Origin: Temnothorax longispinosus
Lineage: Eukaryota > Arthropoda > Insecta > Hymenoptera > Formicidae
Direction: 5' to 3'
DNA length: 64,000 nucleotides
Assembly: GCF_030848805.1 (NCBI RefSeq)
Contig: NC_092359.1
Coordinates: 21,045,579 to 21,109,578, forward strand
Position numbers and translations under genes: made by a program. The notes beneath the pieces were generated by a model. That model was not told the DNA's origin, did no database searches, and worked only from the letters and a program-made list of their open reading frames with translations. Shown one piece after another: positions 27,178 to 39,600 of this stretch. Numbering within the stretch: the stretch's first letter is position 1; the number at the start of each line of letters is the position of its first letter.

Positions 27178-27425
27178 AAGTTACGAAATAAATTATCGAC
27201 CTCGACGGAGTTTCTGAGTTAGGCGAACCGATCTTGAAAGACTTCGACAAAGAAATGGATGGCCACATACGGTCAATTTATTTTCGATTTACACACGGTA
27301 CAAGTTACGAAATAAATTATCGACCTCGACGGAGTTTCTGAGTTAGGCGAACCGATCTTGAAAGACTTCGACAAAGAAATGGATGGCCACATACGGTCAA
27401 TTTATTTTCGATTTACACACGGTAC
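27178..27425. repeat. Perfect two-copy tandem duplication, 124-bp unit
   Basis: Unit 1 is 27178-27301 and unit 2 is 27302-27425. I find no mismatch between them by eye. Each unit runs from AAGTTACGAAATAAAT to CACACGGTAC. The flanks are AT-rich unique sequence. Perfect identity means a very recent tandem duplication or an assembly artefact. One frame of the unit stays open over some 40 codons (including KEMDGHIRSIYF), but 124 is not a multiple of three and the frame breaks in the next copy, so I do not call it coding. Confidence 0.9.
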
Positions 27426-29488
27426 ACACAATATAGGGCAACTCAAAAATATGTTATTAGTGTATTAATTATGTGTGATGCAAGCTTGCATCTTGTATAA
27501 TTTTTTTGTGGTATTATTATACAATGAGCGTCATTCGCTGTTATAAAAGGTTCTATAATTTTTTAATATTATTTAATATACAGCACGTGAGGACAATATT
27601 TAATAGATCTGTAATATATTAATCTATTATCGGTGAATTTCTGCCGCGAGTTTGTGGGAAGTACGACGGTACATTATTATCTACTGCGCTGAGAGATTTT
27701 CCTTTAGGAGAATTAGAGACAGAAATCCTAACATGCGGATGTTAAAAATGCAAGAACTTTTAAATGAGAAATGTATGAAGCTAACTCGTTGGAACCTACG
27801 AAACAGAAAATGTATAAATCTCTCATTAGATGAGTAATTATGTAGAAAACGCACTTAATTGCAGTAGATATATTTTGTACTTAATAAAATAATTATAAAA
27901 TTTAATAAATTACTATATTGAATTAAATTATACCCAAATATTAGCCTTGCAGGTAATAATGGTTATTTTACTACCGTTCTCAATACACGCAGTAAAAGTA
28001 TAACATTGAACCGTTCACAGTAGTTAAAGTATATTATTGAATCGACGTCTGCGATTTTTAATCAACCATTCTTCTGAGAACGGAACGTACTATTACGCGT
28101 GTCGTACATTTTGTTGAAAAATCTCATATATATTAGGTACATATAATATTTGTACACGATAGAATATACGTATAATGGAAATTCACTTGATAAAACTTGT
28201 CGAACTCGTTGAGATAAACCACGGTATCCTAGTTCGCTTCATTGAATAAAATAGTGATGCTTCGCGCGATATGTGCGCGATTCATTCTACAGTTTGTATA
28301 GTTTCAAGCATGGAAATAGCGTCGGCTGCTGGGGGCCACTTTAGCGAGTAAAGTCACTACAGCAGCTTTTACAGGAATTACTCGCTGAATCGCAGCGAAG
28401 GGGCGCGCTTCGACATAAGTAAAGTGTACACAATGGATTCATCGCGGTATAGCTAAAATTCTAACGTCCGCGCCGCTTTATTGAATTAATCTTAGTACTT
28501 ATTCTTAGTCTAGGAGCTTTTACCGGCAATCGCGGGAATCGTGAAAAATGAACCTATTTATTTTGTTTAAGACGAAGTATCTATCAGACGAAGTGCTTCA
28601 AGTCTAGCTTCCGGATATATGCGAGAAAGGTTCTCACCGTTATTGAAAATCATTGCTTTCATTAGAATAATTGAAAACGCTGAGATCCTGCATGATAAAG
28701 ATCTTAAACGATAAATAAATGTAGATAGTTTCTTATTCGCTGCAGCGTAACTTGGTTCTTAGAAGCGAGAAAAAGTGGATGATTTAACGAAGTCGGCCGT
28801 GAAAGTTAAGATCGCAAAAGGAGCTATCAGGTGGAATTAGCATGTGAAAGTACAGGATGCGTAGATCGCATGAAAGGGTGGTGCACGATGGTGAAGAGAC
28901 AACCCCATGTCCCGCACGTTTGTCGAATAAATTACGCGATTGCTAATTAAATACGATTAAAGTGGCCTATTAGAGTTGGCTCGTTAATCATCCCTCGTGA
29001 GCGACATTTTTCCCGTGGATTCACATTCGTACAGTTGTTCAAAGCTCCGTGAACGCAATTTTTTACAAAGTGCTGTTCTTTTGATGGAAGAGAGATTTCC
29101 TGTTCGTTGCTTTAATACAACCGGGTACACATTAGCATCAAATAATGATCGTTAAAGAAATGACATTAGATGATAAGAATATATATCAGAATAGATAAAA
29201 ATCGCGATTTATCATAATTATATACTCTATCATCATAATTAAATACGTATAAATAATTACGGATAAATAATCAGATCAATATGTATTTCACACATTACCG
29301 CAGAATTGAACGTCGATTGAATAAGGTCGATCCTTTGAGAGAAATTTAATTCGGGCTTATCAAATAGATTTATTAAATTTTATTCTTCGACAATAGCGTC
29401 TAATAATTACATGTACGCAGCGGAGCTTTAACCTCGCGAAACAAAGCCCAGGGCATTCTGGTTGCATTGAATATTTTATGAATGTTCT

Positions 29489-29551
29489 CCGATCGATCAC
29501 AATCTACTCGATTGTAGTAATTACAATATTGTGACAATTGTGACCGATCGG
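29489..29551. repeat. Imperfect palindrome around CCGATCG-CACAAT
   Basis: Arms 29489-29503 (CCGATCGATCACAAT) and 29537-29551 (ATTGTGACCGATCGG) are complementary with one mismatch around a 33-base loop. A second nearby pair (TTGTAGTAAT and ATTACTACAA) makes the stretch rich in self-complementarity. Function is unknown; an old MITE fragment is possible. Confidence 0.5.
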
Positions 29552-29772
29552 ACGCAATTGCAATCTACAAATAGCAATTACTACAAAGTGTTTCCTAATT
29601 CGAAAAGAAATGTATCGATATAATCTTCGTTCTTGCTTACGCTTCAAGATCACTTCTAAGATGTATTTCTAAGACAATTTCTAATTCTTTTACGTATTGA
29701 AAAATATTCTTGATCGCTATATTTACCGGCAAGAGTTACGCGAATATATTTGCTTGAAATATCATACTCTTA

Positions 29773-29912
29773 GGCCCAGTTTCACAAGTGTCGATTAACT
29801 TTTAATTTTAGATTAACTCACTCTTCGTCTCTTTCTAAGGGGGACGTTAGAAGGAGACGAAGAGTGAGTTAATCTAAGATTAAAAGTTAACCAAAACCTG
29901 TGAAACTGGGCC
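29773..29912. mobile_element. Foldback MITE, 140 bp, flanked by TTA target duplication
   Basis: The left end GGCCCAGTTTCACAAG is mirrored by the right end CTGTGAAACTGGGCC. The arms continue as inverted repeats (GATTAACTTTTAATTTTAG and GAGTGAGTTAATCTAAG among the parts), so nearly the whole element folds back with a loop of about 20 bases (TTTCTAAGGGGGACG region). TTA occurs directly on both sides (29770-29772 and 29913-29915). A 3-bp TTA duplication fits PIF/Harbinger-type transposition (TWA target), so it is probably a non-autonomous Harbinger-derived MITE. It has no coding capacity. The well-paired stem implies it is fairly young or under the copy constraints of a foldback family. Confidence 0.88.
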
Positions 29913-30742
29913 TTAAACTACTACAATCCCAATTATTCGTCATTTGTTAATTCATATTCTTCCGACGGAGGGAAGGGAGAGCGACAGCTTGAACCAGAAC
30001 TTTTTTCCGGGCAAGACTATCGTTCTCGCTATTCCTCCATAGCTCGTCCGGCCTAGTTTCGCGACGGGAAAGACTAGACGAGCTGGTTGCGCGGCCAATT
30101 TTCATAGCGCTCGACACCGGGACGAGCGGCGTATCTCATTGCAGTAAGCGGACGACCTAATTTCATAACAATGCAACCCCCGGCAGCGAGCGCCCGCGCG
30201 CGCGGTTCTGTGCAAACGAGACGCAAACAAACAGAGGCAGGGTAGAGAAAATGGAGATGGGAGAGGCGGGCCGTTTTACCGCTACCGGACTGCAGCACGG
30301 GCGAGCACTGGGGTTCCGCAATTTAGAAGGGTACCGGTTTATGAGCCCCGACGACGCGTTATTTATACTTACGCGTTAAACGTAAGGGGAGAAGACCCGC
30401 TCGTGTATTTCGCTCACGTCGAATGGTAGCCCGGCTTCGCCGCCCGTTCACGATTTGTCCATTGGAATCCATTAGACTCCGCAATTTCTAATTACCGCGC
30501 GGAAGAAGGCGACCGACTCTCGAGGAAGCCACGAAAGTTAGGAGCTCGCGAGACGATAACGAAGTAGCAAAAGACGCAATTTTAATTTACAAAATTACTC
30601 CCGCGGGAATATGCTCGCCGAAATAAAGCACCGTTCTCAAGTGAAATAACGTCTCCGAGAAGTGAATATACATGCATTTATGTGTTTGGCTGGAGAAAGG
30701 TCCACGAAAGGCTTAATTCGCCCGACGGGACGAGAAGAGATG

Positions 30743-30797
30743 TAGAAAGAGAGAGAGAGAAGAGAGGGGAGAAAGAGAGGAAGAAGAAGAGAGGAGG
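30743..30797. repeat. Purine-rich (GA/GAA)n tract
   Basis: A GA- and GAA-rich run on the plus strand within a GC-rich patch. The long open frames here on both strands follow from this low-complexity composition. Confidence 0.7.
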
Positions 30798-33662
30798 TAG
30801 ACAGGAGAGACAATCCTCCCCCGCGCACAGCGGTTTTACGCGTTCGCGGCAGTCGAAATTCATGCGGTGCAGGAACTGATATTTCTCAGAAAATGAATCA
30901 CCCTTATACAAACGAACCGACACACCGCGGTAACAGCGGCACAATAGTCAGACAATAGCAAAAGCGCGGGTGGTTGCTGGCTGGTAGCTAGCGAAAGGGA
31001 CTGGATGACGGGGGCGAAAAGCGGGGGGAAAGTAGCGGAGGGATGCGAGCGCTCGGGGAGATGCGCACGGCGAAGGTGGGAGATTTCGTGGGTCGCTTCT
31101 CCCCCTGCGTGTGTGGAGCGTATACAGGTGGCGATGGGAACGAAGGCGAGGATGAGGGGGAGGACGAGGAAGGATGGAGGGATGAAACTGCGCTCTCCAG
31201 ACGGAAACAGGATGAAGGTGCGCCTTTCCGCGTATAAACCGCGCCGAGCCGTACCGTCAAACATCATCCCCCTCCCTTTCCTCTACACCCCGCGCAAATT
31301 AAATAACCCACATCCATTAAAGGCGTTGCCGTTACTCTTCCGGGTTCGTACCTGGTTACCGAGCACTTAATGTCTAATTAACGTATTACGCAAATCGCCT
31401 GATAAGAGCCGAGCAAGTGCGCGAAAGCGAACGTCGCGCGGATCGATAATTTATGATTCGTCTGCGCTCGAAAATCCCCTCCATCGTTCACGAACGCTAT
31501 TCGCGTCCAAGTTGAAAACCATAGATCTCGTTGAGTAGAAAAGAGGATTAATCCACTTTGGCCAATAACGAATCAAATTTGCTTTGACGAATTTCAGATG
31601 AATCTTACGCGTCGCGGAGATAATTTCCGCGGTCGATTCTCATGAAGGTATTTTCGTCAGCCGACATCGTTCCGTCGTCTTTAAAGATGTGAATCGCATC
31701 TTCGTTGTAAGAGCAATTATAACGCACTTATTACTGAGCTCGAAAAAGATCTTATTAATCTGAATGCTCTTCGAGATATCGGTGCTATTGAAGTCACTTA
31801 TTTCGAAGCTGCGTGGATAAGCATTAATCTCGAAGAATTTATCAAAATTAATGCTTTGCATCACTTTATATCTGCATCATATTGAACTTTTTGATAGTGC
31901 AAACTATAATTTACTTTCACAATAAATGATTACTCAGTAGCGCCAAACTAATTAAATAAAGATCAAACAATAAATTAATAAATATAATATGGTTAATTAT
32001 TTAACACGTTTAACATGTTAGCCTTTTTTGAATATAATATTTAAGATCATAAAACATGTTTTCAGAAAAATTCGAACAATTGCTCAAACCATTTTATATA
32101 CGTTTTTATACGTCATCAAGCCGCATCGTTAAAAATGCATCTCACTGCCGCAAACACAACAGCGTGCTTATCCGAAATTACATTGCCTTGCAAACGCATG
32201 AGCATTAATTAATTACAACTACGAACAAAACGTATTAAAAAATTATAAGTTATTAATGAGCAGAATAGAATTATCTCTGATATTCTATACTTCTATACAT
32301 AGAGTCAGAATCAAAGCCAAAAGAATGTTACATTTTTCTTCTTCATTTAATCATAACGGAATTTTCTTTCTTAAATATTGCTTTCGTTTTATAATAACGT
32401 AACTTTAATACCAGCTTAAATATGACGACTGATTGTGAAACAAAAGTGAACTTTTGTTAGTTATTAAATTTCCGTGTGTAAATTTTTAATAAATTCAGTA
32501 AAAGCTTTTATTAACGACTAAATTTTCGCGTCTAAATTTTTAAAAATAAGTACTGACGTACGCATTTTAAAACGACATTTTAGTATACTTTACTTAACTC
32601 TAAAATGTTAAACGAACGTTCCAAGCTGTTGTTTTACAAGCGTTTTCTAAGTCAAGAGATTTAAATTACATGAATTTCCTTTAGATAAAGATAAGAAAAG
32701 TGAAGTAACATGTAGCCAGATTTCAGCGACACGATGACTGATGATGAGAAACGTTTCTTTCACGGGTACTGCGCGCGTTATCACATGCACCTATACATAC
32801 ATATATTCAAATGGCCGTTCCTTGGTGTTCATGAAATTTAAAACCTATCGACCCGCATACAGCAACTAGATTCTCACGAGATTGCTCCTTTGAGGTCTGG
32901 TCAATCGCGGCGGCACTCATAGTCCTGGTTTATCAAGCTGCCCTTCACTCTCTTGCAAGGCTTTCATGAAATTTAATAGGTTGTTCGATATACTCTTCGC
33001 TTTTTCATGTCAAGTCGGTTCATAAGAAACAAAGGACGCCGACGCTAAAAAAAACATATTTTTTTTCTAATACTCTACTGCCTCTTATACAATCTTTGAC
33101 TACCTTTTTCCTTCGCAACATTTGATTTTATAATTACGCAGCGTAGTTATATATTGAATATTAGCAACGTTGAAAGATACTTTCAATAGAAATTATAATT
33201 TTCATTACTATACGTTTTTCTTTTAACATGTATATTTCTGATATGCACTATATGAACAGCTTATTTTGAAAATAATGTAAATAATCTTCGTTAAAATCTT
33301 ATTTAAGACCGATGAATCAAACATCGCACCCAGATTTTAGTTACACTCCGTACGTTACACAACTTGATTTACGTGACTTTGAAAATAAACGGTTCACATA
33401 AGAGATTTTAATCTGCATTCAATGAGGGATGATATTATGCACATCGGGCACGCGATCATCCTGCGAAGAAGAACTGAAAGCTATTTATGCATTATGCCCA
33501 GCTACCATCCCCTGTGGAAACGATACTCCCTATCTCGCGTTTCGTCGCCAGTATCTAATAGCCTCCACTCCTTTCGTATAATAAAAGGCGGCATTTTGTA
33601 GAGAGACGGAGTCACCTCCGCCTTTTACGCTCGCTCGAAGGCGAAACGCTTTACAGGGAAAT

Positions 33663-36600
33663 TCAATAGATAGCCGGTCGATGGAGGATGTTGTAGAGAT
33701 TGTTCCGCCGCGCGTGATCTATGGGGGCACCGTGGCCCGGTCTACCCCATAGCCTTTTCCAAGTATCGAAGTGCCTACGACAACTCTCCTGTTCGATCCG
33801 CCGTTCCTCCTGAAACGAGATCCAAGTACAGAATGATTTGTAACCTTAGACGATGTTGAAAGAAAGGAAGATATTCCATGCAAGCGTAGTCGAACAGTTG
33901 CGAAATACAATATCGGTTTGGAGTTTCTCATTTTGTAAAGTATAGTGAATAAAAAAGACGGATTTAAATATTCAATTTAGATATAAAATAAGCAAAGTTC
34001 TTTTTTTAAATATCGTGCACAAAAGAATTGATAAACTTCCAAGAAATATTTAAGATAGAATTTCAAAAATAACATTTTCATTAAAATACTTCTTTTATTT
34101 TAGATTTTAAAATTTTATGGTAACTATATTAATTTAATATTTGGTATTTAATTTAGATTCATTTTCACTCGAATTGTCACATGCAAGTTATATTTACGGC
34201 ATTGGTCAATCGTCTGTCACATCATAGTTGAAATTTTTTCGTTATTTAGAATAATATAGAATAATGGGATTATCGAGATGAAAGAGATAAAATTGACCGG
34301 ATATTAAAAATGAAGTATTTTTAAATCCAGTTTTATTTTCGATCCAGATTAAGCGAGTACAGTATCCTTATGGACCGTCCGCTTGATTTCATCATCCGCA
34401 ATGTCGGTACGTGCATGGAGATACGCATAATCAATATGATTCAATATAACAGACGGTAACGAGATTGCCGAGAGATCGGTACAATTAATCCCATTTCGAA
34501 TTACCGTTCGACGTCGCGCAGTCGTCATCGATCATACGGCACTTACCAGCGCCCTGTCCCGCTTACGTCGTATTTGCTCGGCGAGATCCGCGATGTATTC
34601 TCGATTGCCAACACTGAGCGCGCGAAACCTATAAAAGAAAAGGAGAGACAGCCGTCACACTCAGCTTTCATATCCTTTCTTTGATGGGCACGGCACCCCC
34701 CGCGGAAATGACGGGGGCACGTGCGTCGAGGCGCAGATTACGGGAAATAAAGGTTCGAGGGGAGCACCGCTATCTAGGACGAACCACATTGGGTTTCCTT
34801 GAGCGAACTATTTAATATCATCGTACCCAAAACGTGAAGATGGAATGCAAATGAGACTGACGGAAGGATTTGGGTGCGCGGACAAATATGGTTGAAAATA
34901 AAATATTCAATTTAGTCGAGAATAAGAGGTATATCTTTGCGAACGAAGAAAAGTATGCCATATTTGAGCGAGCGTAACAAAATTACTTCAAAATAATAGT
35001 ATAATATCTATGTCGGTAAAATGATTGTTCTCGGAAGAGAATTGCAAACCACCGAAAGTATCTTGCCGTGAAAACTCATCTAATAGGCTATTCGGAACTG
35101 GCGTTAAATCCTATTTACGTAAAACTATAAAAAGACACACACTACAGATATGTACAGAAGGGGTCTCCACGTTTCTAATTGCAATGTAAGAGGATTAAGA
35201 AGGAAAAAGATTGTTAAATGTTAATATAAAAAATATTGTGTATAAACTCTTCCTGTTTTCAAGTTGGCTTGTTCGCGTTATTTTTTATTTATTTTTTTTT
35301 TTTTTTTAGAAGAGTTCTTCTATTTCCGTGTTCGACCCTATCACATTTTCCAGAACCAGTCTGAAAATAGCATAAATGGCCGTAAATGACGTTATTTCTC
35401 TCTCTGCATTGTCGTGAATCGTATAAATATTGTAGGTGACATGACCCAGACGATCCATCTCTGATTCGTTTCGGAGTCGAACGCTAAATTAAGCCAACTG
35501 GCGCTAGAAAAAAAGAGCCGTTTCATTCGAACGGCTGCAGTCATCGATATTTTCTCGATGCTTTGAATAGTATTTAACGACTTCGCGCTCATAACTCGCA
35601 CGAATACCTCGCATAGCGCGCTCGGGAACGCGAACCAATCGAACGCAATATCGTTCCTCGTGTGTCGCCAAATTAAATACTTGCGCCCGCGGTGCCGAGG
35701 TACCTTCGCGATTTTACCGTCGTAAAAAAAAGAGAGGCACATGCAAATAAAATAGAAGCGCGGTAAAAAACCTCTTTTTTTTTTTAAGTGAATAACGCCC
35801 CGAGCTCGCGCCTCCGCGTTTTTTCTCCGGGTTATCGCCGCACGGTGACAGATAATCGAGGGTGATTAATTACTACAGGCGTTGCAGCGTTTGAATGTCG
35901 GCCAACTGGTGTTATAAACTACGTCGCACACCTCCGCTAACGCAACTTTCTCTCATACGCTATTCCATTAAACGTTATCAAAGTGTCTCGTTACATGTCA
36001 GGTTGGTGCTGCTTCTGTTCCCGTCCGGCGCTGCGACCGTTTACACGCAGATTTATCGAACGATAAATCAGCATTACCCTATCTGGATGCAATGCCAGAA
36101 AAAAGTCACATTAATTACTCAATCAACTGGACGGAGAACTTTGAACATTAAAAATGTTTATGATAGGACAATGATATTAACAGTCACGTTAGCAACTCTC
36201 TCTTTCTCTTTCCCTCTTCGATATATCATACATCCAATTTCAAACATTACGATTGCACTGTAATGTACGTATAAAGCTGTTCGTAATTTGCATTAAAATA
36301 TTTTAGAAAATCTATTTGCACAATATACATTTAGATTCTCCCGCTTCGCGTGATGATTGCGTATAAGTACACGTTTCGAAGAATTCTATTCAAAAATAAA
36401 AGATTGTCATACATTCAAACATAATTTTATTATGTATATCAGAATAAATATTTCAGTCCATGTATAACGCGTAATTCCGCGAGAAATAAGAAATTCACAT
36501 TTAAAACTTTTCCCGAGTAGAACAAGAATATATTTGCGTGAAACGGCGCTATATAATGATATATTTATGCAGGAAGCTTACGGTAAAACCTTCCGATCAG

Positions 36601-39600
36601 GCATTTCCTAGAGAGTCGACTATATCTCTCCGAGGAGTAAATTCTTCGTGGAAAAATATTCTTTTACGATGGCGACGGAAAATTATGCTGATGAATATTT
36701 GGAGCGACGTTAGCGCACAAGGGAGGAAAATGAGGGTGAGATTGAGCAGGAACAGGTGAAATGGTCGAGGTCGAGTGCATCCGGGTCAATTGGCTGATTA
36801 CCTGTAATGTAGTTATATCCCCCGAGTGTCGTATCGCCACTAACCAATTCTCCGGTCACCGTCGTGTCTTGTAGGGTTTGTCATACTTAGGAGGACGCCA
36901 GATGAAAAATTGATTGCAAATACATCGGTATTATATGATCGAGAATTGACATTTACTACGCGACAAAATGCGAACGTGCGATGTCATGCCCGCGTCGTCG
37001 TTCTGCTCGTCTTGTTTTTCATTTTACATTTTATACGAAGAACGCCCCGGTGACTTTTCAAGTCAGATTGTTAAAATTTAAAAAGAAAAAGAAAGCACGT
37101 CAAGGATTAAAAAAGTGGACGAGAGAATAAAAAGTGGTGGAAATAGCTGAGAGAATGTTAGGTTCCGAATAAATGTTCCGAAATATAAAGTATTATAGAA
37201 ATCTAATATATTTAAAATATATGTAGCGATATATTATGCGAGATGTTCGCTTTAGATTTATTTAATTGCAGTTCTAACACTCTGGCATGCATATCTTCCC
37301 GTCGAAGGGATGCGAAATATCAAATGCACTTTCGACTAAATGAGTGATCAATAAAATTTTCATCAAGTAAATTGCGGGACAACAATAAGGGCTTTTAATA
37401 TCAATTACGGTAATGAGTAAATGTACGTGATTACAGCCAGTTACGTATTTATACCAGGCATGCTGTTTATTGATTATCCCATCATCTCAACATCTGTCAC
37501 CTTCAGCGTTTGCAATTTCACATGACGCGATGAATCTGATTGGACAGTGTGTGTTAACACGCTATACAACATGATATTCCCGAGTGTATTAATATAAAAG
37601 CACAAAAACAGGCATAACATTCAATTGTCACTTTACAATTGTTGAGGAGTTATATTTAAGCAATTTTGTAACGTATCGAAATCCGGAATTTACCGTTTCC
37701 GTAAATTTAGATGTTCGACGCAGAGCGACGGAATGTTTTGCATTCATCGGACAACGAATCGATCATTTTGGGGGACAAACAAGCCAATATTCAAACACGG
37801 CCACCACCTCCGCCGTACTTACGATTCTATCGTGTATCCCGGACGAGTGGCGTCCGTGGCGAGGTAGCGCCTGGTCTGCGGATACGACTGATGGCGTCTG
37901 CTGGTTAACAAAGGTACCAATTCGACACCACCCGTAAGCTCGTACACCTGAACCTCCTCCTTGTAGAAATTCCTCGGGTTCTGCACCGGTTGTGTTTCCG
38001 AAGCGATACCTATTGGGGGCAAAAGACCGACACGGAGACGAGATTCAAGCTCCTGTAGCAGCGAGAAGCAAGCGGCAACCTCTGCTATTTACCTGGCGAC
38101 GCCCTGTCATCGTAGAATTTATTCACGTCCACAACAGCCGGAGGGTCCATGTTCCTCTTGTATAGTCTGTCGATCGTGGAGTTGCTCGTCCAACCCTGAA
38201 GCAAGTTGAAGCTTTTAACCAGTTAGCGTTCTCCTCTCTTCTCTTTATTATTACGTTTAATTCCGTTCGCCAATTTGCTACTTTGTACTTTATTTATACT
38301 TCATTTTATACGTATTTATCTTTTAGCACTCATTTAAATAAATTTCTATTTCACTGTTTTTATTCAATTAACAACATTTTAAAAACTGTCTTATGAAAAT
38401 CTCGTGATGTAACCTACATCTTAAATGTCACCTTACAAAAGAAAAGAAAAAGATATTGAAAAAGATATTACATAATTTTATATAACATAAAATTCTAATA
38501 TTTTTGTAATATAAAAAAGCGTTTTCTGAACATTACTTCATTCTTGTTTAAGATAATTTCTTTCCAGCTAGATTTTTTATTTTATATCTTCAAAAATTTC
38601 TATATCATCACGTGCTATAAACTGTACGGAATCTCAAAACGCTTGTTGAAATATGATTGGCGTCGATATTTCAATATAGTAATGTAACACATCAGAATAC
38701 ATATAAGTCCTAAGGGAAAACGTAAAATCGAAGTGCAGAAAGAATAACAGTTTAAAAAAAAAATCCCCGGCATCGTAATCAGTAGTATACTCGCGGTTTG
38801 ATCCGACCCGAGTTGCGCGTTCATTCATCAATGTCGGTCTCGTTAGCAGCAGGCTGGTTACAACGAAGCTCGCCGGCTTATTATAAGGAAAAAAACCACG
38901 CTATAAATCCGCCCACCATAAATCCATATCCGCAGACAAGTATACACGGCGACGAGACAGAAAAGGGAGGTCGCACGCGCGCATTCGGGAAGAAGCGCCA
39001 CGGGCTTAAGAGATATACATCTGATCGGTAGGTATAAGCATAATATGAAGGAGCCTGCGCGCGTAATAAGAGGGTAACTTGGCTTCCAAAGTGGAATGCG
39101 CTAATAAATTTCCGTCTAAAACTTTCCGGTCGCGCTTAGGAAGGCGCGCCCGGAGGATCGTTCAATTAGCCCGGAGTTATGCGCGTTGCGCACGTTCGAG
39201 AGGCGGCGGCGGAGCGGTTAATTAAAAATTAAGAGCCGCATGCTTCTCTCCGAGGAGACATTCGAGGCCGCCGTCAGAAACCACGAGCCCGGGGAAAGCC
39301 CGAGGAAGGAGTTCCATCACCCGCCGCGAACCGTTATCACGAGCGCGACTAATCTTGCGACGTCCTCCTCTTTTTTTTCGGTGGCACGTACGAACGCCCG
39401 GCGCGTTCTCGAAGAGACGGATTTATATTCGCGAAACGAATGAATTACCGTACGGCCGATCGCGTTTAATTGATAACGCCACGCTCTTTCGTATCAAGTG
39501 GTGCGCACGATTGTTACGCTCCGCGGAGATAAATCCACCGTTGCGAAAATCGTTGCTAGCCTATCGATCGCGCCACCCGTCGTGGGCGCGCTTGCCTGAG

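Larger units (their letters stand above)
12499..33662. other. 21-kb gene-poor intergenic region
   Basis: This lies between the 3' end of the LRR gene (plus strand) and the 3' end of the CSPP1-like gene (minus strand), so the two genes converge on it. Its first part must hold the LRR 3' UTR; an ATTAAA at 12921-12926 is one possible polyadenylation signal, unproven. The open frames here are short, overlap on both strands in GC-rich patches (about 13.4-13.9, 16.6-17.3, 20.6-21.6, 22.3-22.9, 30.0-31.3 kb) and match no family I know. Inverted-repeat elements at 18952-19235 and 29773-29912 and a tandem duplication at 27178-27425 are listed separately. Distal enhancers, long non-coding RNAs or small RNA genes could be present and would not be visible by eye. 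Confidence 0.5.

Noticed and set aside
27178..27425. Coding fragment within the 124-bp tandem unit (KEMDGHIRSIYF frame)
   Set aside because: The period is not a multiple of three, stops follow in the next unit, and there is no start or splice support.
35392..35742. 116-codon minus-strand ORF with a good internal acceptor near 35505
   Set aside because: It has no matching donor and no family similarity, and the CSPP1-like exons on both sides already join in phase without it.
37819..37821. Stop codon apparently ending the CSPP1-like protein after exon 4
   Set aside because: The TAA is part of a GTAAGT donor. Splicing at 37823 joins in phase to exon 5, which leads to the second WGxPGxGAP motif.
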